A stretch of DNA of 36,892 nucleotides from Candidatus Babeliales bacterium (GTDB taxonomy: Bacteria; Babelota; Babeliae; Babelales; Vermiphilaceae): positions 1 to 36,892 of the forward strand of contig DATIEE010000008.1 in NCBI GenBank assembly GCA_035455925.1, read 5' to 3'. Within the stretch, counting starts at the first letter, position 1; each line of letters begins with the position of its first letter. Of the stretch, positions 15,197-25,986 are shown piece after piece. Made by a program: the position numbers and the translations under genes. The notes below the pieces were generated by a model. That model was given only the letters and a program-made list of their open reading frames with translations. It did not search any database and was not told the DNA's origin.

Positions 15197-16750
15197 TCAA
15201 TGCACTTTATATTCAATCTCCGTGATATTTTTTACTACAGTATCAAAAACAATTCCAACCAATATTATTTTTTTCCTTAATGATTCATATGGTTGATAAT
15301 ATTTTTTGTCTTCTATTTGTTGTAATGCTTTTGCAGCAGTTGAATTAATCTTAAATTCTATGATAAAACAAGTATCTTGTGTCTGGATGATAGCATCAAT
15401 TCTACCAATATTAGTTGGTTGTTCAACAATAACATGTGCACCAATCATCTTTAAAACAAGATAAAAAATAGTTTGATAATATTTCTCTTCACTAATTTGG
15501 ATGGTATAAGGAATGGCAGCGAAAAGTTGTGTTAACGTTGTACGTATGTGCTCAAAATTAATATCATCAAAAGCTTGCAATAATGCTACGGTAACATTAT
15601 TAAGAATTGAGCCTGAAACCGATGTCATCGAAGCAAAAATTAATTCTCCCAATGAATCTATAGTTTCTTTGTTCGGAAAATTAAGAAGATAGTTACGGCT
15701 TGCTGGGTTATATTTCTGAATGGTAAGATATCCCGTTTGAAAAAGAAGCGTTTTAAGAAAAATATTATCAACTTCAAATTGACTCAACTCTCCTTCCGTA
15801 GCTTCTATTCCGTCAAAATCCTGAATAGGATACTGTTTTGATTGTAATAGATTAACTAAAAAAGTAGGTGTTCCCGTTGCAAACCAATAATTAGAAAATT
15901 CACTATTTTTTAAACACAACATAACAGAAAATGGGTTATATAATTTTTCCGAATCATTATTTCTCGTAAATCGGTATCCATCATACCAAACGGTTATTTT
16001 TTCTAATAATTTGTCAGCGGATATATTTATTTTATCTTTGGTATGCGCTAGATGTTCATTAAAATATGTAGTAATTTCAGCCTTTGTATACCCAACCAAA
16101 TCATTATATGTGGCACTTAGGCTAATATCTTCTAAATTATTAAGACCTGAAAAAATTGATGTTTTAGAAAACTTACTCACCCCAGTAAGAAGCACAAACT
16201 TAAGATGTGAATCAAGTCCTTTAATAATTATATAAAAACTTTTTAATATTTCACGCATTTTATCTGCCATGGCCACATCGTGAATATGCCGTAAAATAGG
16301 ATAATCATATTCATCAACTAACAACACTACGCGATTGTCTTTAGACAATGCCATAACTATCACTTGAAGCATCTGACTTGGAAGTAGATGTTTATCCAAT
16401 TCAATAGTATTTTCTTGCGCAATACTATACAAATAACGCTGAATACCTTGTTCAAGCTCTTCTGGTGTTGTGCATGGTATATCAGAAAAAGAAATGTTTA
16501 TTACAGGATACTGCTTCCAACCATAGGACAGAGCACTAATATCAAGTCCAATAAATAATTTTTTATTGCCAGAAAAAATTTCTGCTAATGTCGAAATAAG
16601 CAATGATTTACCAAATCGTCGTGGCCGAGCAAAAAAATAATATTTTCCTGTAGTAATAAGCTCATAGATATGTCTTGTTTTATCCACATAAACATAGCCA
16701 TTCTGTAGTAATTCAGATAATGCTTGCATACCAATCGGTAATTTTTTCAT
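15197..16750 (-). CDS. AAA-ATPase-like/PD-(D/E)XK nuclease-domain protein, copy A
   Basis: This 517-aa protein has an N-terminal AAA-ATPase-like domain (PF09820 type) with Walker A RPRRFGKS (42-49), Walker B VDEYD (145-149) and LLTGVSKFSKTSIFSGLNNL. The C-terminal PD-(D/E)XK domain shows GRID (Asp452) and IIEFK (Glu465, Lys467). All key residues are present. The family is widespread and often multi-copy, but its function is not settled; it may be a selfish or defence-linked nuclease. The start MKKLPIGMQALSE fits the family's usual MKKLPIG start. Relatives lie at 23809-25365 (intact), 21380-21757 and 14826-14906 (broken). A hairpin with a T run (16823-16846) sits in its leader. Confidence 0.9.
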   Translation of the reverse strand: MKKLPIGMQALSELLQNGYVYVDKTRHIYELITTGKYYFFARPRRFGKSLLISTLAEIFSGNKKLFIGLDISALSYGWKQYPVINISFSDIPCTTPEELEQGIQRYLYSIAQENTIELDKHLLPSQMLQVIVMALSKDNRVVLLVDEYDYPILRHIHDVAMADKMREILKSFYIIIKGLDSHLKFVLLTGVSKFSKTSIFSGLNNLEDISLSATYNDLVGYTKAEITTYFNEHLAHTKDKINISADKLLEKITVWYDGYRFTRNNDSEKLYNPFSVMLCLKNSEFSNYWFATGTPTFLVNLLQSKQYPIQDFDGIEATEGELSQFEVDNIFLKTLLFQTGYLTIQKYNPASRNYLLNFPNKETIDSLGELIFASMTSVSGSILNNVTVALLQAFDDINFEHIRTTLTQLFAAIPYTIQISEEKYYQTIFYLVLKMIGAHVIVEQPTNIGRIDAIIQTQDTCFIIEFKINSTAAKALQQIEDKKYYQPYESLRKKIILVGIVFDTVVKNITEIEYKVH

Positions 16751-16822
16751 TATTGCTTCCCCTAGTAAATCTTCTTATAGCTTATAATTAATCTTAGCAT
16801 TTTTTTCAAACATTCCATACAG

Positions 16823-16846
16823 AAAAAAAATTGTCTTTGCAGACAA
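16823..16846 (-). terminator. Terminator-like hairpin upstream of nuclease copy A
   Basis: On the minus strand TTGTCT-GCAA-AGACAA is followed by eight T residues. It lies 73 bp or more before the ATG at 16750, in the leader of that gene, so it could act as an attenuator or block readthrough. The six-pair stem has two G/C pairs, so strength is doubtful. Confidence 0.35.
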
Positions 16847-16951
16847 ATCTTTAAAAAAAATCGACATAATTAATGCATACAATAAGTGGAACTGGCAATA
16901 CCTTTATATTATGTGTATAATATCTAATAATTTATAAATGAGGTCTATCTA

Positions 16952-17929
16952 ATGTCTTTTATCAAAAACAAGTTTATTTTTTTCTTTTTATTCATTTTTC
17001 ATATAGCCGGTATTATTTTTGCTAGTGATAATCCAACAAAAAAAGGTACAGCAAGCGCACGAATAATACAAATTGTGAATTGCCCTAGTCAAACAACTGC
17101 GGATTGTCGTATGTTATCAAAGATTTATCCACAGGATTTTGAAGTAGATAAAAAAAATATCCTTAAACCTGATATATATGATTTTAGTCAAAAAAAAATG
17201 GTTAATTCATTAGCGGATGTTATTAATACAGAATCAAAAAATAATGTGGACATTATTCATGCCTCAGGAAATCAAACAATAGCTCTGTTAAATTATCTTA
17301 ACTCAATACCTCATCTACCAAAACCAACTATTTTTATTTTAGAAAACCCAAGCATTATTAGTAAAAAATATACTTGGCAGGCTGTCTTTTATCCATATTT
17401 CCTTCCACCCATTCAACAACCGATTTTGAATGATTTTAGTACGATTCCAGCTAATACCTGTGTTATCATTGGGTCAAATAGCAATACAAAAAATTCTAGT
17501 TCAAAACAAAGACGTGAAGGGCATCGGCAAGCGCAAGTATTATACGAGGTAATTAAAAAAACTGCTAAAAAAGATGAAGAAGTTTATCATATAATAACTA
17601 ATGAAGAATATCCTACCATTGATCATAATCCCAATGGGGATCCAAATAAAATTTGCTATTGTGATCCTTGCTTGTTTAATGCTAAAAACAGCACTGCTCA
17701 AACAAATATTGCAAATATTTTAAAGGAAAAAGTTGGTACCTTTACCGCTAAACTGACTATTGATCCACCTACTCAAAATATTTATTCTGATTTTGATCGT
17801 CTTACGTATCAAGCACATAATGTAAAGAAACATAATCGCATTGTTATCTTTTTTAATTATGCTTTAAAGGGCACCATTTTAACCTTTTTAATATATATGA
17901 TGTATAAAACTGGTATTCACTGTGCATGA
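16952..17929 (+). CDS. Exported protein of unknown function, possibly alpha/beta-hydrolase-like, with C-terminal membrane span
   Basis: The 325-aa product starts after GAGG (16938-16941) with a signal peptide (about 1-24, FFFLFIFHIAGIIFAS). A middle segment reads VDIIHASGNQTIALLNYLNS and KPTIFILENPS. This resembles the strand-Ser turn-helix and next strand of an alpha/beta hydrolase, with Ser105 in the nucleophile position, but the usual G-x-S-x-G is not kept. A Cys-containing loop (PNKICYCDPCLFN) may bind metal or form disulfides. A C-terminal hydrophobic helix (ALKGTILTFLIYMMY, about 300-320) would anchor it. The family is not recognised and the hydrolase idea is tentative. It diverges from nuclease copy A. 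Confidence 0.6.
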   Translation: MSFIKNKFIFFFLFIFHIAGIIFASDNPTKKGTASARIIQIVNCPSQTTADCRMLSKIYPQDFEVDKKNILKPDIYDFSQKKMVNSLADVINTESKNNVDIIHASGNQTIALLNYLNSIPHLPKPTIFILENPSIISKKYTWQAVFYPYFLPPIQQPILNDFSTIPANTCVIIGSNSNTKNSSSKQRREGHRQAQVLYEVIKKTAKKDEEVYHIITNEEYPTIDHNPNGDPNKICYCDPCLFNAKNSTAQTNIANILKEKVGTFTAKLTIDPPTQNIYSDFDRLTYQAHNVKKHNRIVIFFNYALKGTILTFLIYMMYKTGIHCA

Positions 17930-18005
17930 TTCTCGACATAAAAACTTTTATTTTATACAAAAACTGGTCCTTTCTTTACAAAAAATCAGACATGAGTTAA
18001 GGTAA

Positions 18006-19508
<1,503 letters not shown>

Positions 19509-19519
19509 AAAGGTATAGA

Positions 19520-19780
19520 GTGAAATTGGTAGTTATCAGCCCTCATGCTCAACATGAATATAATGTTCAATGGATCGAAGCGCATACATCGTCAGGAATG
19601 CTTATTGTAAAAATTGGCCATGTTCCTATGATTTCTACACTTATACCTGGTTTTAATTTTTTATTTGTACTATCATCAACAGATGAAAAAAAAATAATAC
19701 ATCTTAGTCGCCCGGGATTTTTAGAAGTAAATAGAACAGAAGTGTTGGTTATTACAAGTCAAGATATTACGTTGATATAA
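19520..19780 (+). CDS. atpC: F1 ATP synthase subunit epsilon, short form
   Basis: Starting at GTG 19520 after AAAAGG, this 86-aa product is the N-terminal beta-sandwich of epsilon: KLVVISPHAQHEYNVQWIEA, the SSGMLIVKIGHVPMISTLIPG block (family form: G-x-x-GI-x-x-GH) and FLEVNRTEVLVITSQDI. The C-terminal helical hairpin that makes up the last about 45 residues of ordinary epsilon (130-140 aa) is missing, with no frameshift to account for it. That hairpin inhibits ATP hydrolysis in many bacteria, so the enzyme may lack this brake. The position right after atpD supports the assignment more than the sequence alone. Confidence 0.85.
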   Translation: MKLVVISPHAQHEYNVQWIEAHTSSGMLIVKIGHVPMISTLIPGFNFLFVLSSTDEKKIIHLSRPGFLEVNRTEVLVITSQDITLI

Positions 19781-19791
19781 GAGAAAATGTT

Positions 19792-21396
19792 GTGAAAAAA
19801 ACTCTGGGGCATATTATCTCAGGATCACTCACAGAAGGTTTAATTATCCGTATATCTCCTGAAACACCTCTTGAAGATATCAAAACAGGAAAATTCGTTT
19901 CAATAACTGGTAATAATCATACATTCTTTTCACTTATCACAGACCTTACACTTGAAGTTACTCATCCAGATATTTTGCTCTTTCCTCCTACTAAGGAGGA
20001 AAAATTATTAACAGAGTTACTAAAGCAACGAGATATTTATGCAACAGCAACACTAAAACCGATGCTCATACTCACTAAAAATAATTTACCCGCACCTGTC
20101 AAAACTATTCCTTCACATTTTGCACTAGTACACGAAGCTGATAAAAAGGATGTTGCACTTATTTTTGGTGATGAAGCAGATATAAGCAAAAAATATTTCA
20201 GCATTGGTTGTCCCTTGGACATGGATACGCCAGTATGTATTGATCTTGAAAAATTAACTGAACGCAGTAATGGTATTTTTGGAAAAACAGGAACGGGTAA
20301 AACGTTTTTAACACGATTAGTTTTAGCAGGTCTTATTAAAAATGATAAAGCAATTAATTTGATTTTTGATATGCATAGTGAATATGGTTTGCAGGCACGT
20401 AAAGAATCAGAATATCAATCATTTGTAAAAGGACTTAAAACATTATTCCCTGATCGTGTTGCTATTTTTTCATTAGATCCTGATTCAACTCGTAGACGTG
20501 GTGGAAGCCCTGATGTTGAAATTTTATTATCATATAATGCAATACAGGTTGAAGATATACTTTCACTGCAAGATGAACTTAATCTTCATTCAACAGCAAT
20601 TGAAGCTGCATACTTAATCGTTGCCAAATACAAACAAGAATGGCTGTATGTTTTACTTAATCAGGGAGAAAATTTAAAAGAATTTGCACAATCAATTGGT
20701 GCTCATCCCGAATCAATAGCTGCATTATATAGAAAATTAAAACGCATTGAACGTTTACCATTTTTTCAACCATTACACAAAGGTGTACATAAACCCGTTA
20801 TTGATCAAATGATGGAATTTATTGATAAAGGAATAAATATTGTTGTGGAGTTTGGTAACTATACATCAACATTTGTTTACCTTTTGATAGCTAATATTAT
20901 TTCTCGGCGTATACATTTTGAATATGTAGGAAAAACTGAAAAATTTTTAGGATCACAACGCAAAGAAGATGAGCCAAAAAAATTACTTATCACCATTGAA
21001 GAAGCACATAAATTTTTAAATCCACAAGCAGCACGACAAACAATTTTTGGTGTTATTGCACGTGAAATGCGTAAATATTATGTTTCATTACTTGTTGTAG
21101 ATCAACGTCCATCGGGAATTGATCCAGAAATTATATCTCAAATCGGCACCAAAATTGTCGCACAATTAAATGATGAAAAAGACATTCAAGCAGTATTAAC
21201 CGGTGTAAATGGTGCTTCTGCATTACGATCCATTCTTGCTTCTCTTGATACAAAAAAACAAGCTCTCCTTCTTGGTCATGCTATTGCAATGCCTGTTGTT
21301 GTTCAAACACGTGAATATGATGAAAAATTTTATCGTGCTATGGGTGATATCATTACTGCGCAACATATTGATCAGTTTGTTAATGAGTTATTTTAG
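19792..21396 (+). CDS. herA: HerA-like DNA translocase ATPase
   Basis: GTG 19792 begins a 534-aa protein with an N-terminal HAS-barrel-like region, then a DUF87/HerA ATPase: Walker A GKTGTGKT (164-171), DMHSEYG, Walker B LLITIEEAH (Glu403/Glu404) and VVDQRPSGIDPEIISQIGTK. HerA forms hexameric rings that move on double-stranded DNA. In archaea and some bacteria it pairs with the nuclease NurA for end resection; other HerA-type ATPases work in defence systems with Sir2 or nuclease partners. No NurA gene is next to it. It follows atpC by 11 bp, so it is probably in that transcript. A broken PD-(D/E)XK family gene converges directly on its stop. Confidence 0.85.
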   Translation: MKKTLGHIISGSLTEGLIIRISPETPLEDIKTGKFVSITGNNHTFFSLITDLTLEVTHPDILLFPPTKEEKLLTELLKQRDIYATATLKPMLILTKNNLPAPVKTIPSHFALVHEADKKDVALIFGDEADISKKYFSIGCPLDMDTPVCIDLEKLTERSNGIFGKTGTGKTFLTRLVLAGLIKNDKAINLIFDMHSEYGLQARKESEYQSFVKGLKTLFPDRVAIFSLDPDSTRRRGGSPDVEILLSYNAIQVEDILSLQDELNLHSTAIEAAYLIVAKYKQEWLYVLLNQGENLKEFAQSIGAHPESIAALYRKLKRIERLPFFQPLHKGVHKPVIDQMMEFIDKGINIVVEFGNYTSTFVYLLIANIISRRIHFEYVGKTEKFLGSQRKEDEPKKLLITIEEAHKFLNPQAARQTIFGVIAREMRKYYVSLLVVDQRPSGIDPEIISQIGTKIVAQLNDEKDIQAVLTGVNGASALRSILASLDTKKQALLLGHAIAMPVVVQTREYDEKFYRAMGDIITAQHIDQFVNELF

Positions 21397-21757
21397 GACT
21401 ATCATATTCATCAATTAATATGGCAATTTTGCTAAATTGTACAGACAAAGCATTAATCAACTTTTCAAACACGAGACTAGGTTGTTTTTCAAAAACATCT
21501 AAAGTAATAACCCCATATTTTTGCCATTGATAATCACTATGGCTAATCCATAAATTATCAAACAATTTTTTGTTGTTGGTTAAAATTTCTTTAAGTGTAG
21601 AAACAAGCAATGATTTACCAAATCGACGAGGACGAGATAAAAAGAAGCGACGCCCTTTTGTGATCATACCGTAAATATATTAAGTTTTATCAACATAGAG
21701 ATAATTTGATTGTATTAATTCAGAAAAAGTACTAATATCTATGGGCAGTTTGCGCAT
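21380..21757 (-). pseudogene. AAA-ATPase/PD-(D/E)XK nuclease gene, truncated copy
   Basis: From ATG 21757 it reads the family N-terminus (MRKLPIDISTF, SNYLYVDKT), then a TAA where the intact copy has a sense codon, followed by YIYGMITKGRRFFLSRPRRF with Walker A RPRRFGKS. About 36 residues are deleted after GVITLD compared with the copy at 23809-25365, and homology ends at IDEYDSP on the last base of the herA stop region; the open frame itself ends at 21380. The rest of the ATPase and the entire nuclease domain are gone. It is closer to the copy at 23809-25365 (MRKLPVDIST) than to the one at 15197. Confidence 0.9.
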
Positions 21758-21847
21758 TTTTTATCCTTTATTATGTACTTTATACTAAACTTAATTACCG
21801 CAATAGTATCATAGTATCGCATGACCTAGCAATCTTTACCAAAATCA

Positions 21848-23698
21848 TCAACTATTTTTTTTAGCAAGATCACGTAATACATTCTGCATATCTCGCGATA
21901 AGCCTTGAAATACAGAATTATCTTCATTTAATTTTGCTTTCCAATCTTTAAATTTATTTAAACATAATGCATAAATAAATTGTAACTCATCAGCAGAATA
22001 ATCTTTTAACTCTTTTAAAGCATCTGCCTCTTTATCTGTCCAAAGAGTGCGTAAAATTAAAGTAGGGAAAGAAGAATACAAGCTGCTTGACATTCTTCCT
22101 CCAACAAGAATTTGACTGTCATCAAAATTAAAATCAACGGACACAATATTATTTTCAATACTGGGCAATACTGTACAAATTATTTTATCAAAATCATCAA
22201 TATACCATAGCTCAAGATTATTTTTTTCACTACCCTCAAGCCCAACAAGTATACTTTTACTATCATGGCTAAATTTTACTGAATTAATAGCTAATGTACG
22301 ATCAGCGAGTTCTTTACTCATTATCTTATTGAAATCACTTATGTCCCACAATACAAGCTTACCATCTTTACTTCCTGAAACAATTTTACTTTTATCGGGA
22401 CTAATTGCCACAGATGAAACGGTATTCAGCGTAATAGTACCAGACGTACCAGCAAGTATATGTTTCTTTAAATCCGATTGTTGCGGATTCTTCAAGTCAA
22501 CCTTACTCATATCATACAGCGCAAGATTGTGCTCTTTTCCCTCATATCCTACAACAATTATTTTACCATCCGCACTACAATCTAATGAATAACTATCTAT
22601 GTTATCATTACTAAGATCCATTACAGTATCTCCCGTTATAAAATTAATTATACAAAGGGAACATACATTCGAATCACTTGCCACAACAACGTAAATATCA
22701 TCTGACTTTGACAAAAATTTTACCATAAAAATATCATTTATAGAAAACAACGGTTTTTGTATTTTAGTCACAAGATCATACTCATATACATTATAACCGT
22801 TACTATCTGGATCTCCTGCTAAAACAACTTTATTTTCATCAGAACTAAAGTCTACTGAATAAAAACATTTGAGATAATTACCTACATGATAGCCAGCTAT
22901 TTCAAAAACTTCTTCATTTTTAGTACAAATTAGTAAATTTGGTTTAAATAAAATTCCTTCAGGAAAAAAAGGAATAGCGGCAATTTTATTGCCGTCAGAA
23001 CTAAATATAGCTGAATGAACTGATGCATCAACAGAACACAAAACTTTTATTCTATCTTTTTGATTGCTTTTGATTATCAAATCTTTCAAGCAATGAGTAG
23101 TTGGAGCTCTCATTAGTGATATTTGCAAATCAAAATTCAATTCTTTTATTTCTTCACTGTTGATCGTATCACTATTTATTTTGATATTAGCTAAAGCAAT
23201 TTTTTGAATATCAATTGCCTCTAAATAATCAGCAGTGTTAGCCAAAACAACCAATTCTTTTAAAGTAAATTCTTTTGGTTCTTTTGTTTTACAAAAACTA
23301 AAAAATTGCTGAATTTTATCAATTGAGCAATCGATAGGAATTTCATTTGACTGTTGATCCTTATACATACCAACTACTTCACTAATTAACTCACTATTTT
23401 CTACAGCTAATTTTTTATCAACCCACAAACCCTTTTTTGGATTATTCACATCATATAAGAACAATTGATTTTCATGTTGTTTTAAAATTTCCTGTGTAGG
23501 TGATTTCTGCTTGAACAAACGCATATATGAAGCAAAATCTTTTTGAATGTTCTGTTTTGATTGTAAGCTCACATCCGATTTTTGCATTCTTTTTATAGCT
23601 GCGCGCTGACTGGAGGTCAACTGCATCATACTAAATATATTTGTTGAAAAAGCACCAATGAACATCATCAACTGCAATAATTGATTATTTTTTAACAT
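21848..23698 (-). CDS. Exported Skp1/BTB-like domain plus WD40-repeat protein
   Basis: The 616-aa protein begins with a likely signal peptide (about 1-23, LLQLMMFIGAFSTNIFS). Residues about 79-190 resemble eukaryotic Skp1/BTB-POZ folds: LWVDKKLAVENSELI, NEIPIDCSIDKIQQFFSFC, LKELVVLANTADYLEAIDI and INSEEIKELNF (Skp1 has LFELILAANYLDI and TPEEIRKTFNI). Residues about 205-540 hold some six or seven WD40-type repeats, the clearest being VSSVAISPDKSKIVSGSKDG KLVLWDI. The last about 70 residues are helical. Secreted Skp1-like plus propeller architecture suggests an effector that meets host ubiquitin-ligase parts, by inference. The Skp1 match is from memory of the motif pattern. Confidence 0.7.
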   Translation of the reverse strand: MLKNNQLLQLMMFIGAFSTNIFSMMQLTSSQRAAIKRMQKSDVSLQSKQNIQKDFASYMRLFKQKSPTQEILKQHENQLFLYDVNNPKKGLWVDKKLAVENSELISEVVGMYKDQQSNEIPIDCSIDKIQQFFSFCKTKEPKEFTLKELVVLANTADYLEAIDIQKIALANIKINSDTINSEEIKELNFDLQISLMRAPTTHCLKDLIIKSNQKDRIKVLCSVDASVHSAIFSSDGNKIAAIPFFPEGILFKPNLLICTKNEEVFEIAGYHVGNYLKCFYSVDFSSDENKVVLAGDPDSNGYNVYEYDLVTKIQKPLFSINDIFMVKFLSKSDDIYVVVASDSNVCSLCIINFITGDTVMDLSNDNIDSYSLDCSADGKIIVVGYEGKEHNLALYDMSKVDLKNPQQSDLKKHILAGTSGTITLNTVSSVAISPDKSKIVSGSKDGKLVLWDISDFNKIMSKELADRTLAINSVKFSHDSKSILVGLEGSEKNNLELWYIDDFDKIICTVLPSIENNIVSVDFNFDDSQILVGGRMSSSLYSSFPTLILRTLWTDKEADALKELKDYSADELQFIYALCLNKFKDWKAKLNEDNSVFQGLSRDMQNVLRDLAKKNS

Positions 23699-23808
23699 AC
23701 ATCATATCTCAATTAGCATTTTTACAAATACAAATAACTTAATTATACCACTTACTACAATAGTATAAAAAATACAATATGAAAGCAAATAAATATCTAA
23801 AAAAATAA

Positions 23809-25365
23809 TTAACTGATTTTTTTAGATGCATAGGTAACAGTAAAATTATGTGGTTCACGTGTAAATGATAAACCGATAAGCATAAGCTGTCTTTCTTGCC
23901 CAAGAAAACGCTCATAATAGCGCCGCTCTTCAATTTGGGCTAATGCAATGTCTGCTGATTGGTTAAATTTAACTTCGATAATGTATATAATTTTTGGAAA
24001 TTCAAGAACTAAGTCAATACGTCCATGACTTGTTGAATATTCCGATTGCGTTTTGATACCTGCACCGATGCACACCATCATTAATAGTGCATGATAAAAT
24101 TTTTCCTCTTTGCTGTGCAATTGATACGGCACATGTGCAAATAATCTTTGTATTAATTCAACTGCATCTTCTATATTTTCATCTTCAAATGCTTCTTGCA
24201 GTTCTAATGACATCTGTTCTGCTTGCACAGGATCAAGATATGCAAATACTTCCAGTAAATATTTTTGTAATGAAATACGTACTTCTGCATTAGGATAATC
24301 AAGAGTATAAAGACGTGAATTTGGATTATAGCTAGAAATTGTCAAGTACCCCGCTTGAAACATCAATGACAGTAATGGTGTTACGCCAACATCAAAAATA
24401 CCCAATGAATCTTCTGATATTTTTAATTTTTCAGGATCAAATGTAGCATATTCTTTTTTTAATACTTCAATTAAAAAAGTTGGCGTACCTGATTGAAACC
24501 AAAAGTTTTTAAACTCTTGTACATGAAGTGCATTCATCAAAGAAAATGGATTATATACAGCAACAACATTGTCTCCAAATCGATACCCATTATACCATAT
24601 TTTTATCTGCTGGCGCAGTGTATCATAAGGAATATTCTCTTCTTTTGACCATGCACATATATACTCATTAAAATAATGATCAACCTCTTTATCACTGTAA
24701 CCACATATTCCAGAAAATTGTTTATTAAGAGTTAAAACTTGTAAATTATTGATACCAGAAAACAGTCCTGCTTTTGCAAATGAACTTACTCCTGTTATAA
24801 AAACAAATTGTACTTGTGCATCTAAGCTTTTAATGGTTGTAAAAAATTGCTGAATTTTATTACGTACAACCTGCGCTAAATCTTTATCATATAATGTTTT
24901 TAATATTGGACTATCGTATTCATCAATTAATATTGCAACATGACCATATTTTTCCGATAGAGCATTAACAAGATTTTCTAACACTAGACCTAATTGATTG
25001 TCTGACGCGGTAAAAATAATATTATATACACGTGCAATTTGCATCAGTGCATACTTAAGTCCATTTTCCATTGTTTCGACATTATCTATTTCTAGTCTCG
25101 AAAAATCTAAACTAATAACACCATATTCTTGCCAATTATAGTCACTGCTACCAATCCATAAATCATCGAAAAGAACTCTATTTGCCGTCAAAATTTCCTT
25201 AAACGTAGAAACAAGCAATGATTTGCCAAATCGACGGGGGCGAGATAGGAAAAAGCGATGACCACTCGTTAATATTTTGTACATATATTCTGTCTTATCA
25301 ACATACAAATAATTTAGTGCTTTAATACGAGAAAAAGTACTTATATCAACAGGTAATTTACGCAT
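23809..25365 (-). CDS. AAA-ATPase-like/PD-(D/E)XK nuclease-domain protein, copy B
   Basis: This 518-aa protein is the second complete family member. It has Walker A RPRRFGKS (42-49), Walker B LIDEYD (146-151), the FITGVSSFAKAGLFSGINNL block and a nuclease core with GRID (Asp451) and IIEVK (Glu464, Lys466). The ATPase and nuclease domains are joined by the long helical middle that the family shares. It is clearly diverged from copy A, so this is an old family expansion and not a recent duplication. ATG 25365 is 11 bp after the dcd stop on the same strand, so it is probably co-transcribed with dcd. A link between the two may be chance. Confidence 0.9.
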   Translation of the reverse strand: MRKLPVDISTFSRIKALNYLYVDKTEYMYKILTSGHRFFLSRPRRFGKSLLVSTFKEILTANRVLFDDLWIGSSDYNWQEYGVISLDFSRLEIDNVETMENGLKYALMQIARVYNIIFTASDNQLGLVLENLVNALSEKYGHVAILIDEYDSPILKTLYDKDLAQVVRNKIQQFFTTIKSLDAQVQFVFITGVSSFAKAGLFSGINNLQVLTLNKQFSGICGYSDKEVDHYFNEYICAWSKEENIPYDTLRQQIKIWYNGYRFGDNVVAVYNPFSLMNALHVQEFKNFWFQSGTPTFLIEVLKKEYATFDPEKLKISEDSLGIFDVGVTPLLSLMFQAGYLTISSYNPNSRLYTLDYPNAEVRISLQKYLLEVFAYLDPVQAEQMSLELQEAFEDENIEDAVELIQRLFAHVPYQLHSKEEKFYHALLMMVCIGAGIKTQSEYSTSHGRIDLVLEFPKIIYIIEVKFNQSADIALAQIEERRYYERFLGQERQLMLIGLSFTREPHNFTVTYASKKIS

Positions 25366-25376
25366 TTTTATCCTTA

Positions 25377-25898
25377 CTATTTTTGAAATTCTTTGAACAG
25401 CATACTTGGCTGAATACCACGATTATTTTGATATTTATTGCTGGAATACGTTGCATAATCGCCCTCAATGGTATGATAAAAGATTTGGCATATCTCAACA
25501 CCTGGATAAATTTTTACCGGTGTTACACAAAATATTTCAAGCGTCCAATATCCTTTAAATCCAACATCACCAAAACCAGCTGTTACATGAATAAATAGCC
25601 CCAATCGACCAATTGATGAACGACCTTCAATCATAGGCACTAATGTATCTGTTCGTGTATATTCAATTGTACGACCTAAATAGAGTTTTCCTGCTTCAAG
25701 TAAAAACCCATCTTCAGGCATAATAATTGTACTAATTTGATGATCTTTTTTCATATCAAGATATGGTTCATTATAAATCAAAAGTTCATTATGCAAACGT
25801 AAATTATAACTATTAGGACCCAACTGTGACTGACTAAATGGATCTATAAATAACTCCTTACCCAATCGACGTCTAATTTCATTTCCTGAAAGAATCAT
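25377..25898 (-). CDS. dcd: dCTP deaminase, possibly bifunctional DCD-DUT type
   Basis: The 173-aa protein has the dCTP deaminase/dUTPase trimer fold: QLGPNSYNLRL, EGRSSIGRLGLFIHVTAGFG (91-110) and the catalytic Glu121 in GYWTLEIF, then YPGVEICQIF. It deaminates dCTP to dUTP for thymidylate synthesis. The HVTAGF-x-D-x-GF-x-G form is like bifunctional enzymes that also cleave dUTP to dUMP (M. jannaschii, M. tuberculosis), whereas the E. coli monofunctional enzyme has HVTAHRID; the bifunctional reading is inference. GGAG lies just before ATG 25898. It shares an 88-bp divergent promoter region with moxR. Confidence 0.9.
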   Translation of the reverse strand: MILSGNEIRRRLGKELFIDPFSQSQLGPNSYNLRLHNELLIYNEPYLDMKKDHQISTIIMPEDGFLLEAGKLYLGRTIEYTRTDTLVPMIEGRSSIGRLGLFIHVTAGFGDVGFKGYWTLEIFCVTPVKIYPGVEICQIFYHTIEGDYATYSSNKYQNNRGIQPSMLFKEFQK

Positions 25899-25912
25899 AA
25901 TGCTCCTTATTG

Positions 25913-25950
25913 AACTTATTGAAAGATAATGTTACCTTGTACAATAAGTT
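25913..25950. promoter_or_regulatory. Inverted repeat in the dcd-moxR divergent promoter
   Basis: AACTTATTG (25913-25921) and CAATAAGTT (25942-25950) are exact reverse complements separated by 20 bases in an 88-bp gap between divergent starts. This is the layout of a dimeric regulator site, but 9-bp AT-rich arms can arise by chance. Confidence 0.3.
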
Positions 25951-25986
25951 AACAGGATTATTTTTTTAGTAAAAAAAGATATTATT

